Shown here one piece after another: positions 43,801 through 58,800 of a stretch of 64,000 bases of DNA (the first letter of the stretch is position 1; each line of letters begins with the position of its first letter). Source of the DNA: Leptidea sinapis (taxonomy: Eukaryota; Arthropoda; Insecta; Lepidoptera; Pieridae); assembly GCF_905404315.1 (NCBI RefSeq), contig NC_066304.1, positions 6,386,001 through 6,450,000 on the forward strand, given 5' to 3'. The notes beneath the pieces are model-generated. The model ran no database searches and was not told the origin of the DNA. It saw only the letters and a list, made by a program, of their open reading frames with translations. The position numbers were made by a program, and so were the translations under genes.

Positions 43801-46800
43801 TATGATAAATAAATATATTTCTATTCCATTCTTACCATCAAGTGACCCAAAAAAATCTACTGCTGCATAAAATACCTCAAAGAGTGTTCTTTGACACACT
43901 CTTAGGACACAACTAGTCCTACCCACCAGATAGTGTTGTATGGCGTGCGTGGACGATGTGAATATGGTAAATAAATATATTCCTATTCCATTCTTACCAT
44001 CAAGTGACCCAAAAAAATCTACTGCTGCATAAAAAACCTTTAAGGGTGTTCATTGACACACTCTTAGGACACAACTAGTCCTACCCACCAGATAGTGTTG
44101 TATGGCGTGCGTGGACACGACGCTAGTGCGCCACTGCTGCTGGAACACGAGGTCTGTGTCCAACGCGAACCGCTCGGCGAGGCTGAGAGCCTCCGTGTAC
44201 TTGCCGCTCTCAATCTGTCACAAAACACATTATATTTTTTCACCTGATCTTAAGTGGTCACCGCCGCCCATTCTTTTGCAACACCAGAGTCATTATAAGC
44301 AAGTAGGTCGAAATTCGCTTGAACATAAGTTTCCTAAGTTACTGTTATCATTTTAGTAGACACTGGCAGTCCTCCATTTGTCATACAATCTTTTTCGCGC
44401 AAATATAAGCCTAACTGTTTTTATGATTTTAAAAGATTTATCAGCAAAGCGCGTCATGAATCAATTTTGTCGATGGTACCTACATACACACATTTTCACA
44501 TATACTATTGGAAGTAAACAGTCATTATTTTTATCTCGTACAATTTATTTTACGAGATATTATCTCTCTTGATATTATCGTTATCATATACCTATCATTT
44601 AAAGACCTGCCACGGCAATATATGTCAGTAAGCCAGCCAATACATTACACGGAGATGGGTTGGGCTGGAAGCCAAAGTTGTCCCATCTATGGAGTATGGA
44701 CACATATAATGAACGAAATTAATGAATTAAAGAAAAATAATTTATTTTGGATGAAAACCTTTTTACCACACATTCAAACAAAATAAGTTAATGAAAAAAT
44801 ATATAAGGTTAATATTAAATACAAAAGAAAAAGAGCAATTCTAAATGATGGGTGTGGCACTGGTCTTCCAAAACTGGAGTCTACTCAGTTACAGTTGTGT
44901 CTATACTTTAATAAGCAAAACACTGACTTTCAGTGACCCCATTGTTTGACGTTTGGGGCTGAACTAACAAAAAGGAGTAATGACGAAGAATTTTATTATG
45001 AAAATGATGAGAAAACTCTACAAATGTATAATACATACACGTATACTAAACACCACGGTTCTTGTGATGCCTTTTTCAAGTTTTGCACAACGCATGCGTA
45101 CGTAACACACGTACAACGCTCCCCAAACCAAGCAAACTCATACTATGCCTTGGTAAACACGAGTGGAGGGGGTACGAAGCAAAGCTCAAATAGAACCACG
45201 AATATCAACGAATATCACTAAGTCAGAACTTGTATAATAATTTTAAGATGTGCATTGTGCATGAACCTCTAAACTGCATATGAAGTCCTGGTACATGTTG
45301 CTAGGATGACACATGATTTCAATCGCTGTGAAAGACATTACTATCACCGCTACTATGTTTATTTTCTCTTTGTGTCTATGTAGTAATACGTTGTGCGCAT
45401 GACGTCAAAATATATTAAGGTATACTCGCGTCGTACATAAGACAATCTCTTCTCCAACTATGATCTCCTGGTACCAAAACACTGTAAAATGCTTGCTATC
45501 TCATTTTCTCCCACGTTAAATCTTATGAATTTACGTGTCTGTCTCTTTTTACTGTCGCTTTTTCGTTTCACCGACTTTCAAATCATAACGATGATAGAAG
45601 TGTTCACTACAAAAATGTAACTAAAAATAAGTAGATGTACCTTTCGGTTGAATAGCTGTTCAGGAGTGGTGCTACGAACGGCCATCAGCCTGTAGACACG
45701 TGACACGACGGTGATGCGCCGGGGTCTGGGCTGGAAGCTCTCCATGTCGGTGATAGCAAACAGAACAGCCTTCATCAGCTCTTTGCTCATCTCCAACATG
45801 GATGCTTCATCTTCCTCAGTCGATTCAACTACAGCCATCTGTTGAATACAACAACTTATTATAGATAACAAAAGTGTAAAAGTAAAAACAGAAAAGTGAA
45901 ATCTCTTTATGGACGTATGAGAGAAATTTTATAGCAATGTCGTCACAATATTTGGTTACGCGCCATATTTTTTTTATTAAAGTTCAATAAATTGACGTAA
46001 AAAATAATATATTAGTTTGAAAAGACTATAACAATGCTTCAATATTAAAAGGATTTTTTTCCTTAACCCCAAATCTACAGAATTTATGTGAAGTTGTAAA
46101 TAGTAGAAAAATGATATCTCATAAAGAAGTTTCACTTTTTACCTGAGTACTGTGGTACTAAGGGAAGAACACAAATTGTTTTTTTTTGGTGAACCTTAAA
46201 ATCGAATCAATTTAATATCATGACAGTGAGAAAAGACATAAGATAATGTTAAGGTGATTTGGTCATGTGAAGTTTGATGAAAGCAGAATGAGATAGCAGA
46301 AGCTCCATGAAGCAAGCAACTCAAGTGTTCCTTTCTCTTTCCGTTTTTCCTGTGGCGGTGATTGGCCGGTGGGTCATGACAGTTCACCCAAAGTTTATCC
46401 GAAAGGTCCCGGATTTGGAACACGTGAGGTCAGCCCTTTGACGCGGAGCAGCGTCACGCCAGCTGTCAGTCATCATAGTATGTATCGCATATGAATTGAA
46501 AGATATTTAAGTAAAGAGCAAAGAATTACAAATTACTGATGTATAAACATATAGAGAGATACATCTCTAGCAGAGATACAGCAAGATAGCAAATGATAGC
46601 GAATCTATTTTATTCTATCTATTAATCTATCTTTTACTATTTTAACTGACTCCTTTGCACGGCTAGATTATGGGTACCACAACGGCGCCGATTTCTGCCG
46701 TGAAGCAGTAATGTGTAAGCTTTAGGTAGGAATTGTGAAATTACTGGGCAAATAAAACTTAACATCTTATGTCTCAAGGTGACGAGCGCAATTGTATTGC

Positions 46801-49800
46801 CGCTTAGAATTTTAGTGTTATTCAAGAATCGCGGCAAAGGCGGTGCAAAGAATTTGAGCGGCACTCCATTGTGATTGGCAGGGCGTATCAATTATCATCA
46901 ACTGAACGTCCTGCTCATCTCGTCCCATTTTTTCATAGAAAAAAACTGATTTTGATTGACAAGTCGTAAGCCGTCAGCCACACCTGACATTAGCTCCATA
47001 GTATATTGAATATTATACTACCTAGCACGAGCTAGGCTATTACAAACATAATTGTTCACGCTTTATCGGGCTGTCAGGTCGTCTGTACGCTAGTATACTC
47101 AAACCCCCTTATTCATAATGGTCCACTAACTTAAAACAGCCGCTATGGAGTGTTTTTTCTCATTCTGACTTAGGTCAATAGAAGAAGACAGAGTGTGAAT
47201 TAGCAATGCTTTAAGTCAGCAGACTATTATGAATAAGGGGGTAAGTCTATGATGGGAACAAAATTTTAACATACCGAATCATCACTTTGTGACTTCTTTG
47301 CTGGCAGCACATTGCTCTCACATTCCAGCACGACGAAGGCACCGTCATGTGCGCACCGAACCTTTAATAATAATAATAATAAATTATTTATTGCCATACA
47401 AGTCATTACAAATATAAAATAAACAATTAGGATACGCGATGAAACAAAAGGCAAAAGGAAAAGGCTCAGCTTCACCTGACATGGAATCATGGATTTATTG
47501 TTTCCATGCAGCACTGTTTTTCAGCCATCCCCTCCTCCCTAAGGTGTTTGAGCGGGAGTGGATGTATTATGGCTCCCCGATTACCTACTAAAGCTATCTT
47601 TTTCTTTATAAAATATAATATTAGAAAGAAATAAAAAATATTCTGATTACCCTTGCAAGTGTTTGTCAGTGTGTGTGTGTGTGTATGTGTGTATATGTGT
47701 GTGTGTTTAGGTATGTGCATGAGTGTGAGCGTGTGTTTATGTCCGTACACAGAAAAAATCTTTTAGGGTATATTTCCAGTGGAAGTGGTTCAATTTCTCC
47801 GCAGCAAGTTGCTTTTTTAGTAGAGCAAAACGGTATTTTTTTTTGAAGGACTCGATACTCATTTGTTTCTTTATACATTCACTAGCTGACCCGGCAAACG
47901 TTGTTTTGCCATATAAAGTATAATTCACGCGATAGTTTTATAAGTAATAAAATATTGCCTATATTATAGCCTGTACATCATTTTGTTCTATTGTCAATAG
48001 ATTTTTGCAGCGCACGCAAAAATAGGTTTACGATTTTACACCTTGTGTTACAAAATAGCAATTTTATTACGGATCCCTAATTTTGAAAAAAAAAACATAG
48101 CCTATAGCCTTCCTCGATAAATGGACTACCCAACACTGAAAGAATCATTCAAATCGGACCAGTAGTACCAGAGATTAGCGCGTTCAAACAAACAAACAAA
48201 CACTGCAGCTTTATATATTAGTATAGATATAGAAGTATAGGTATTAATATGTTAGTATTATGGTTAATGTAAATTTTCTTTTTAAATATGTTTACTATTC
48301 CAAATTCAGATAATCTCATCAAACAAGTATTATTTGATTTTTTTTATGGAATAGGAGGACAAACGAGCTTACAGGTCGCCTGTTGTTAAGTGATCACCAG
48401 AGAAATCACAGGAGCGTCACCGGGCTTTAAGGAAGGTGTACGCGCTTTTTTTGAAGGTACCCATGTCGTATCGTCCCGGAAACACCGCACAAGGAAGTTC
48501 ATTCCTTCATGATTAAAAGTATTTCTGAAATTAAAATGTTCAATATTAGATATTTGTATTACTTATTGAAAATCGGAATCTACCACACATTCGAAAAGAT
48601 ATGGGCCAAGAAGACTTAAGAAGAACGGGCGATAGAAATATTTTGTGACATTAATTATTATTATCATCATTTTCGAATTATTTTATTAAAATTTACAGTA
48701 ATTGTAAAGGTTGTTGATTTGTATTTGAACGTATACTTATTTAAATATTCTCATTCAAGTGAGATTATTTCTCGCTTAAAAACAGAATAAGGTGCTAAAA
48801 TTGTAAATTTTGCGGATATCCATAATTATTCAAATGTTGGGAGTTTTCTTTAGTGTTCATTCCGATAAGTTTTGTCTTCAATCAATTCGACATGTGCTTC
48901 GCCTTTACAGGAGGCATCATCAGGAGATGTTGACTCGCCAAATGCTGACACGAGACTAGAGTCGTCCTTAAAAGTGATTGCTCGTTTAATATAAATACAA
49001 TATATTTTGTCATAATAATAATATCCTGTATTACCCAGGGTGCACCTTGGAAGAACTCTGGTCTCTTCCCCAGAATATTGGTCATGTCTTGTATCCCGCA
49101 GACAGACACCGCGCCGCTGAACCGTGACAATATTATTTCCTGCAAATATTTAGTATTTAAATCATTTCTTATATTATTACTATGAGGGAAAAGAATATTT
49201 GAAGGGTTCTCTGTTGAATCAAATAGTTTACTCTCCCAGAGCGCCATTTGTTTCCTAAGTGGTGGCAGAAATTTAATATCAAGAACGAAAGCAATAATAA
49301 CTCAAGGAATACCAGTTGGAAACTTTAAATATAACGCTTTTAATATAATCTTATCTACGACCTAGTAACATCAAAATATAATAATAATATTGACACACTT
49401 TTTACACAAATTATCTTGCCCCAAATTAAGCATATATAGCCTGTGTTATGGGTTGCAAGACCAACGATATATTTAATACAATATACTTACTTAAACATAC
49501 ATAAATTCATATAAACATACATAAATACATTTAAACATCCATGACTCGGAAACAAACATCCATATTCATCATATAAATGCTTGCACCTACCGGGATTTGA
49601 ACCCGGGACCTCTAGCTTAGTAGGTAAGATCGCTAACTACTCGGCTATACAGGTCGTCCTATAATTAATTAAAAATAATAATGATTAATAAGTATATCTA
49701 TAGTTTGAAAGTAATAGCTAAAATATCGAGTCACTTGTAAAGTTTGAAAAAGAAATTATAATAGCTTATAAAGCCTTATTAAATTATATGTATGTAGTAG

Positions 49801-52800
49801 CTAAAGAATCAATATTTTAACTCTTTACTTTGTTCATAGTATGGTGTTTTCGGGACGATACGACATGGGTACCTACAAAAAAAGCACATTTTTCTGCATA
49901 TCATTCAGCACTTCATGCTTTTACTTGCTGTTTAGGAGGATAAGAATTATGACACACACTAAAATTGCTTTAATATATGTGATTCCCCGACTCTACTTAC
50001 TTCATCACTCCACCAGTCTACATCAGCTGGATAGTACAGCATCAGGTCTTTCCCAGTGTCCGTCTTGAGCGGGCTGTCGAGGTCGTGCCCCGGTTGTTCC
50101 GTCAACTGGTATCGGCTCTCGCAGCGCAGGAGAGGCAGTCGCCATGTTGTGACGTCACCGTTGCAGTGCAGGCACACTAACATTGAGCTGCTCGGTGAGG
50201 GAACCATGCGGACTATGAAGTTCTAGAAGTTAATTGCGGTTAACATTAAAAAAAATACACTTTTAAATTTGTTAGCGATGAACAAAAAAAAGATTGATAT
50301 CTTCTTAAAGATGTATATTTCGTCTGTCTTTAGCAGGATTACAATAATTATAGTTACTTGTGTAGTTCAGGTGTCGTGTGCAAGTAGTTGAAGTAGAATA
50401 GGGTGAATGAATGAATATTGTATTTAACAGTTAGATGAAGGATGAAGTATGATTGACAGAGAAGGTAAACGAAGTAATGTTTGAGTTATTTGATGAGTTT
50501 AGGTGTATGGATCGATATAATAATAAAACTATATTTAATCCAGTCGACGATAGGAAATCTGGCGTCGACAAAATTGATTGCGATATTCAATTGTAAAAAT
50601 AAATCACAAATACGGATAACCTTAAAAATAATCATTTAATGAGCTAAAAATAATGATCCAGACAGCAGACATTGCAAGCATCAGCGCATCTGTTCATTAT
50701 TTTGTTGACCCATGTCATATTGGCCTGGAAATACTTCGAAGAAATGTTTATGTGTTATATATATTAGAGGGAGCAGACGGGCAAGAGACTCATGTGATGG
50801 GGAGTGGTGAGGCAACCGCCTATGGACATCCGCAAAACCGGGTTATAAGATGCGTTGCTCGCCTTTAAGGAGGTAGTGTGGTCTTGTCTTGAAGGTCCCT
50901 AAGTAGTACCAGTTCGGGATAACAGCAGCCGATATCTTCTCTCAGGACTTCCCGTGATAAATGCGGTAGAAGATGCAGAGAGAACCCACATCTCTACGCA
51001 ACGCCAAAAAATTAGGCAGATTAGAGGCGACTTGATCGTCTATGATTCGAGCCGCTCTTCGTTGTATGCGGTCAAATGGAAGAAGCTGGTACTGGAGCGC
51101 TAGCCCAAAGATGTAAACAGTACTCTATGTGAGGCCGAATTTGCGCCTAGTAATGTAAATGATGATTCATACTGTTATGGGTGATGTGTGAAGTATTTCA
51201 TTAAGAAGGAGTTATAGAGTTATACAACGCATCCAGCCAATGATATTTTGCCTTCTCAAGTACCTGTCATGATACTAAACAGAAACATGGAAATCAAGGG
51301 CGGTGGAATCCCATCAAATCAAATCAATAATATTTTTATTTCATATTTAAATCATATTACACTTGAAATATGTCATTGTTTTCATACAGCTCAATCGGAA
51401 GACAGGTTTCCTCAGAGAAGAAAGAACAGATTAGGTGTTAAAAGTTTTTATTTTAAATGTACTTTACATATCATTTCAATTACAATATATGCAAAGTGAC
51501 GCAACAAAAATACGTCAAAAACTGAAAGGCTTACACGAGTAAGTCAAAAAAAAGTAAGTTTATACGTCTTATAAACACAAGAGTTATTGAGTACAGTAGA
51601 TGCATCAATCCACACATACCGTAAATAAATAAAGGCATTATGCGAGCATTTTATTAAATAAGATATATAATAACTTTAACTTTAAGATAATTAAATAAGG
51701 AAAATAAAAAAACATGAAGCAGACCTCCCAGTAACAAGATCATCCAGCCACCACATGTAGCGCCTGTTCACGAGCATGACGCATGGACCAGCCATTGCCT
51801 CCCTCGACCATACTTTAAAGAAGGGAACGACCCGCCCCACGTCACCGCCACAAGTAGAGGCATTTAAGTGATCAAGCATCAAAAGTTTGAAATGATATTG
51901 GAAGCTTACCATATTCTTGGAATGTAGGAAGGGAATGTAAAGTGTGAAACGCTGGTTAGCGAGCTTGGCTTCCAGCTCGTCAGACACCACCGACAGCTTG
52001 TAGAACGGCTCATCGTTGAGGATCCGCCACGCGCGGATACCGGCACCCAAGGGACACTTCGGATCCTGTTCGACACATTTAGATATAGCTGATACTCGAT
52101 ATGTTAGAGCGGTGAAGTGTCGCCATAATAAGGAGGAATAAAAACTCCATCTCTCTGACTATTTTAATTACTTTTTATTTAGCTTAACTAATGATTCATC
52201 GGTGTTGGTACCGTCTAGTTTCACACCATTTGGTGATCCATCATGAGTGAGTTAGTATAGTGATTCGTGCTAACATTCCATCAACCACTGCGAATTTGCG
52301 CCGGCGGTGTTCACTCGCATGGTACAACTGAAACTTTTGTGACTATTGGTGGTCAGGGATGCACTAGACGGGACGTGACCGTTAACTAACTACAATGACC
52401 CAGAAAGGACCTCCAAAGTTCCAAGACTCAAGACGAGTCAGTACCATCACCGACAAATCGTGAGTAAAGTCGTGAAATAAAGTTAACTTAGGTTTGATTA
52501 GGGGTAAAAATTATGTAGGTGCAAATAAATAATAACAAAATGTACGGCTTAGCAGTTTATAATACGTAATAGCAAATCTAACTCAGGCTTGATAAAATTT
52601 CCTGGTACATATACATCCATTAACAAGCTCTTACTTAAAAAATATTTTTTGTGCCAAATTTATCACATGAAGCGGGCTTCGAACCTGCGTCTGCAGGGTG
52701 AATGCCTTTGGCGCTCTTAACCCAATCCTTTAGATTTAAAAAGCGACATCTCAAGTCAATTTCCTCTTATACAATTAGAGCTGCGTTCAATTGTAAAATA

Positions 52801-55800
52801 GATCCTGTCGATGGAGTTTTGATAAAAGTGATGTTAAGATTTACATACGATATATAACGGTTTGTTTAGTGGTACACCCGTTGGGTTAAGAGCCGCCGAA
52901 TTCCTTCTTCGCAAGACACGATACAAATTAGGATATCATCTCCACCATCTAGATGTGTGGCGTTCCTCCACAGTGCGTTATCAAGGAACTTATTCTACGT
53001 ACAACCAAGTTGTGGAATAAGCTTCCTTGAGCGGTAATTCCAGGACGATACAACAAGGGTACCTATATAAAAAAGCGCGTACATCTTTTTAAAAGGGCGG
53101 CAACTCCCCTGTTTACCTCTGGTTTTGCAAGAGAATGTGGGTGGCGGTGATCACTTAACAACAGACCCGTACGCTCGTTTTTTATTCTGTTTAAAAAATA
53201 AATAAGTTCACTCTAATAACGATAGATGATTCATACACCTTGCCACAAATAAACAACAACGAATATATACCCAGAAGTGAGAGAATTCATTTAAAAGTGA
53301 AAAATGCTCGTACTTTATAAAGTGGTGTGGGAACCCCGGCGATGTACAACGTGGCGTGAGGAGCGCAGTACGCCGCAGCAGACACTCCACCCGTGAACGA
53401 GAACGTGTGGTGGAGCTTGCAGCCCTCCGTCTGAGAGACGAGGTAGCCCCGCAGTTTACCATCATATGTTATTATTAGGACCTCCCAACTCCTGAAATAT
53501 TATCATTGTGTTAGACGCATAGTGAGGAGACGTCATCTTGGAAAGGATAAAAAGGCATAAAAGGCATTTATTTTCTCAAATTTGATTCCTTTAGAATTCT
53601 TTTTGATGTCATTTCTAATAACTACTAGATACTACTACTGCTTCGGAAACAAATGGCGCTCTGAGAGAGAAGAAGCGGCGCAAGAAACTCTCCCAGCATT
53701 CTTTTTTTGCGCTCTTTTCAATAAAAATATACAATATTGTACAGTCATTTCTATCGCTATAAAATAATCACAATCTAGTCCCAGGCTTTCCGATCATTTA
53801 GATATTCAGCAGTGGAGTAATAGGATTTACGACAGAGTCATTTTTTTATAAAACATTTAAATTTATTTATAGATAATGCCTGAATAGTGGCTGGGACTTT
53901 ATTATAGAAGTGTATACATTTACCCTTAAAGCTATTATGTATCTTATGAAGCCTACTAGAATTAGTTACAAGCAATCCCTTATTTCTAGTGTTATAATAA
54001 TGAAAATCACTATTAACAGCAAAAAGGTGACGATTTTTGTGAACGTATATTAAATTTTCATAAATGTACTGACAATGAACAGTCATAATATATTTTATTT
54101 CTTTAAATTTTCTTTGAGAGACTGTCTGTAACCAAGCTAATATATAGCACGAACAGCTCTCTTTTGCAGAGCAAACACTATATCAATGTCAGCAGCATGA
54201 CCCCATAGTAACATACCGTACGTCATGATGCTGTGAAAATAACTGAAGTACACTAATCTAGCGGTCGCAACATTCGTGTACTCTCTAATCATTCTAACTG
54301 CATATACCGCAGAGCTGAGTCTATCTGCAAGATGGGCAATATATGGCAGGAGGCATCGGTGAGGATTGGGATGCCAAGCAGTGGTGGTGTCTTCATTCGA
54401 GAATTGCATGTACTGTGAACTAGCATAAGGGCTTAGATAATTTCCCTCCGGTGATTCCTCTGGTGTTGCAAGAGAATCTGGGCGACGGTGATCACTTAAC
54501 ACCAGGTGACCCGTACGCTCATTTGTCCTCCTTTTCCATACAAATAAAAAAAAATTGTGTGCGTGACAAGCCACGTCTTATACTCGCGATTTGTACGACA
54601 CTCTGTGTGAGTGTGCGTGCATTTTTTTTGATGACGTTTAAATGATCTAAGAATATGGGGAATCCCCGTCCGTTTGGGAAGTCGACCTATTATTTTAGAT
54701 TGGTGTCCCTTTAAATTGAAAATACGTTAAAACTGTTTTATTTTTGGAACGAAGTTCCTTACGGCAGGATTGGAGGAGATAGGGATTTTGCTGCGGGACC
54801 GAACTGAAAAAAATGTGATAGTAAAACCGTAAGAAAAAATCCGTGGAAAAGTGCGTAGAATAAAACCGTTAAATGAGACGTGCGCAGGCGCGACAGTCGC
54901 ATACACAAGCGAGTAGTGTATATATAATCAATATTATTATATTAATATATGATAACGATTATATATGATAATAAATAGCAATATTAGAACGTTTTTTTTT
55001 TGCAATTTGTGTCGATTCTACATTAGCCGAAGGAACTTCGTTCCTACCTGGTGTCCCACGACACCACATTTGTAACTGATTATGTTTAAATTCCTAATAA
55101 AAGTATAGATGCGGAAATAGTTGCTATGTTTTGCTATTTCAATTTCACGTCGGATGCCTAAAAATTGCATATTCAATACTGATAACTACAATCAGCCTAG
55201 CGAAACTATCTAAGAAAAAAGCGATTCACTCAATTGTATAACGTGCAGTTATTGACAGATTGACAGACGACGAATTTAATCTCGTAAAAATAGGGAGATA
55301 GCCGAAATACGTTTTAAGCAGCTGTTCGCTTTCAAACTTAGCCGGGTTATACTTCGTGGCCAATCGTGATACTGTAATTACTACTATTTCAAACTTATTT
55401 CAAATTACTGCACGTTTCATACTAAGCTAAATTTCTATTTTTACTCAGGCAGTTCCGCCTCTTATTACGTAGTAATTACATCCTCTTTGACTACAATATC
55501 CAAATATTATGAATTGTCTTAAGTGTTCACTCCGCTAAGACTTGTCTTTGGAACAAGTCGATGATGACTCGTGTTAAGGCGAAACACGTGTGGACACAAG
55601 TGGTAAAATATAAAACATTTGAATCATTACGGATTTCCGCAAAATAACACCTAATCCAATACAATCTCTGACAGATTTGAGCATTGGTTTTCTAGCAAAG
55701 GTAGGCACTCGCACTGTAGATCTAACCAGTCATAGTTGCGCTTTAGTACGACATCGCTAGGTTTTGAGGTCTAATTATTGAAGTTGTTTGTGTTTCGCAT

Positions 55801-58800
55801 ATAGTTTCCGGACATTTTGTTAACCTAATACCTATTTACAATACCTATGGACAAATTGAAAAAAATATGGAAGAACAGAAACATAACAAAAGCCACGAAA
55901 ATCCGGCTCGTCCAAACACTTGTTTTTCCCATATTTTTGTATGCTGCAGAGACGTGTGGACGTTGCGACAAGCCGAGAAAAAGAAAATTGATGCCTGGAG
56001 ATGTGGTGCTGGAGGAGAATGCTAGGAGTTTCATGGATCGAGTTTCGCACCAACGTCTCCATTCTCCAAGAACTTGGAATAAAACAACGCGTTTCGGTGT
56101 TAATACAGAGTCGCATTCTTAAGTTCTTCGGACACGTCTCCCGGCGCGAGAGTGAATACATTGAGCGCCTTGTCGTTCAGGGCAAAGTGGAGGGCACCAG
56201 AGGGCGGGGACGGTCACCCATGCGGTGGACCGACCAAATTAAGTCCGCTGTAGACGGTCCATTGAATGTGTGCACAAGACTGTCGGCCAGCAGGGAAAAG
56301 TGGCGAAGACTCGTGGGGCGCATCACATCTGCCCCAAAAGATTCCACTTCGTGATGACCACGACCGCTCTATCAAGAGTGTAACGACGAAGAAGAATACT
56401 TATTTAAGTTTATGTCATTCTAAGTTTGGTTATAAAATAACGAAACCAAATTAAACTAAAACAACTTTAACACTAGTGCTATATTTATTTAGGTTCTTAA
56501 CGAGGTAGGCACTGCCTAATTGCCTATATGGTTAGCACGCCCCTGTTCTCTGATGACATACAGAATACTTTACGATACATCATCATTATAAATCCGGGGA
56601 CAACATTCAATTTAGAATACCTGTGACGGGTGGGTAGTTGACGCACAGTAAACCAGAGGATGGAGTCCTCGAGGCCCGGTTGTGCGTTGTGACACACGAA
56701 ATTATATATTTATATGGTCGCTCTTATATGTGATACCCTTGGTGTTACAAAAGCGTATGGGCTGCGGTAATCACATAGCATCAGGTCTCCTGTATGTACA
56801 TAATATTTTCGTTTATCTTCCTCTTCCGTAAAAATTCCGTAAAAACTTCCTTCCTTGTGCGGTGTTTCCGGGACGATACGACATGGGTACCTTCATAAAA
56901 AGCGCGTACACCTTCCTTAAAGGCCGGCAACGCTCCTGTGATTCCTCTGGTGTTGCAAGAGAGTGTGGGCGGCGGTGATCATTTAACAACAGGTGACCCG
57001 TACGTTCGTTTGTCCTCCTATTCCATAAAAAAAAATTACACCACAAGTTTCAAAACCTTTATCACCAAAGTGAACGCGGTAAGCTCCTTATTCGCGCTTT
57101 CTTCATTCGCGTTTTCATTATTATTACATGACTGACGCTTGAGTACCACAGAGCAAGCAACCATCGGTTCGATACTGGTTACACCGAGAAAGTCGCAAAT
57201 CAAACCGTATAATTATTTCACAACAAATTTAAAAATTATAAAAGTCATAGCGTATATACGTATGTATTGGGACAGCTAAAAGGTGACAGAATGGCTCAAG
57301 CGGTAGATCGGCACTGGACATACATGATGTGTGCCTGTTTGCAGCTGATGTTTGAGATTCTTTTATTTTTATTATGTTTAAGTTTCATTTTAATGTTAAG
57401 CTGTAATATATTTTGTTTTAATAAGTTTACTTTTGTTAATTATACATTTTTTAAGCTGCAAATAAAATATTTTATTAATATTATTATATTCGCGGATTAA
57501 AAAAATGCCACTCAATTTCTATATGCGCGGATCTAATCGGTTAACAATAAAAAGGAATCAAATAGGCATCCAACCGAATATCCTTTGTAAACGCGTCGTC
57601 GAATAGACTTATAAAAAAGTAAAATATACGTAATTTTCACCAATTGAAGGAGCTTTAAAAACTGCCAAGCAAGAAAAAATTACAAAATTCCTTAAACCTA
57701 ATTTTAGGTTAAAGGTAATCCTTAGCCCGAGGATAATAATTAATAAATATGGTAAAAAACTTCAATAAATTCATTTTTTACTTTTTTTTTTGTGTCACCT
57801 AGGATCGTATCCCAAATAATCCCATATAAATTACTCGAGCGGCTTGTGGGTTTCATATTCGCGCGGGGCTTATAGCGTTCTACGTGTCACATATAATAAT
57901 GCGTTTAGGAGGCTGTTAGGACGGTTTCCATGCCATAATGCGCAAAAAAGCGGTCTCTCAGTAACAGAATCCTAAAGATGATTGCTGCCAGAGCTGACTG
58001 TTCCTTCCAGAAACACTGGATACAGTTAGCTCTAGGTTTATAAATATATTGCACTAATAATACTAACGTAGTTCATAATAAATATTGTTACTAATACATT
58101 TACTAATATATATGGAGATGTCTCTGAATTAAATGAATAAATAAAAAAATAAAAAATAACCATTCCATATTCACGGTTTCTGTATTCGCGGCGTATTTAC
58201 GTAAGTATATCTTTATTTGGAACAAACACTACAAATACACGTGAACATTTACAAAATATAATTACAAATAATATGAAAAAACTTATCTAAAAAATTACTA
58301 TAATATGCCTAAACTAATTAAAACTAACATACATTAAAAACTAAAGTAAGGCTTATTCTATATCAACATAATAAGGTGGTGTTTGCAGTGTTTTGTGCCA
58401 AAAAGGCTACTCAGCATATTAGTTGGGTATCACCCAACACTGATTTTCAGTAGCTACCTTCAATAAGGCGGCCGTCGCGATTACAGCCACAAGTGCTTCC
58501 ATTATTAAATACTATAATTACGTTTTTACTGTATTTGTACCAAGCACTCAAAATTTCTTTAACCAGCATTCCGATACTTGAAGAGACACTAATGCTGATG
58601 ATCCTGATAAATGGGGGCTCCATACCGTGTCTTCTAGGGGTTAAATTGAACAAGTTTTTTTTTGGATTATCGCGAGTGTTATACATTTAAATAAAATACT
58701 TTTTAAATGATTAAAACACGTGTTGCAACAAACAAAAAATGTTAACTATATTTATACAGAATGTTTGTGTAAATTTACATTTTTATTATTTTCGGCTAAA

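Noticed and set aside
49560..49660. Candidate minus-strand tRNA gene
   Set aside because: Box A and box B are there, but the cloverleaf does not close and the sequence continues into a repeated SINE body.
53460..53491. Alternative exon 6 start at TTGGGAG|GTC to pair with the GT donor of exon 5
   Set aside because: Keeps frame but ignores the first AG (tttcag) 12 bp upstream and loses the conserved W-S-x-E alignment. The GC donor explains more.
56600..56705. Minus-strand open frame ending GTCACAG|gtattc with VYCAST..., resembling part of an NBAS exon
   Set aside because: No acceptor is found, and exons 5 and 6 already join in frame without it. The resemblance is short and the true matching segment is in exon 6.
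58447..58686. 79-codon open frame NLTPRRHGMEPPFIRI... as a gene
   Set aside because: No recognised motif, no splice context. Lies in a likely retroelement 3' region; left as unresolved.
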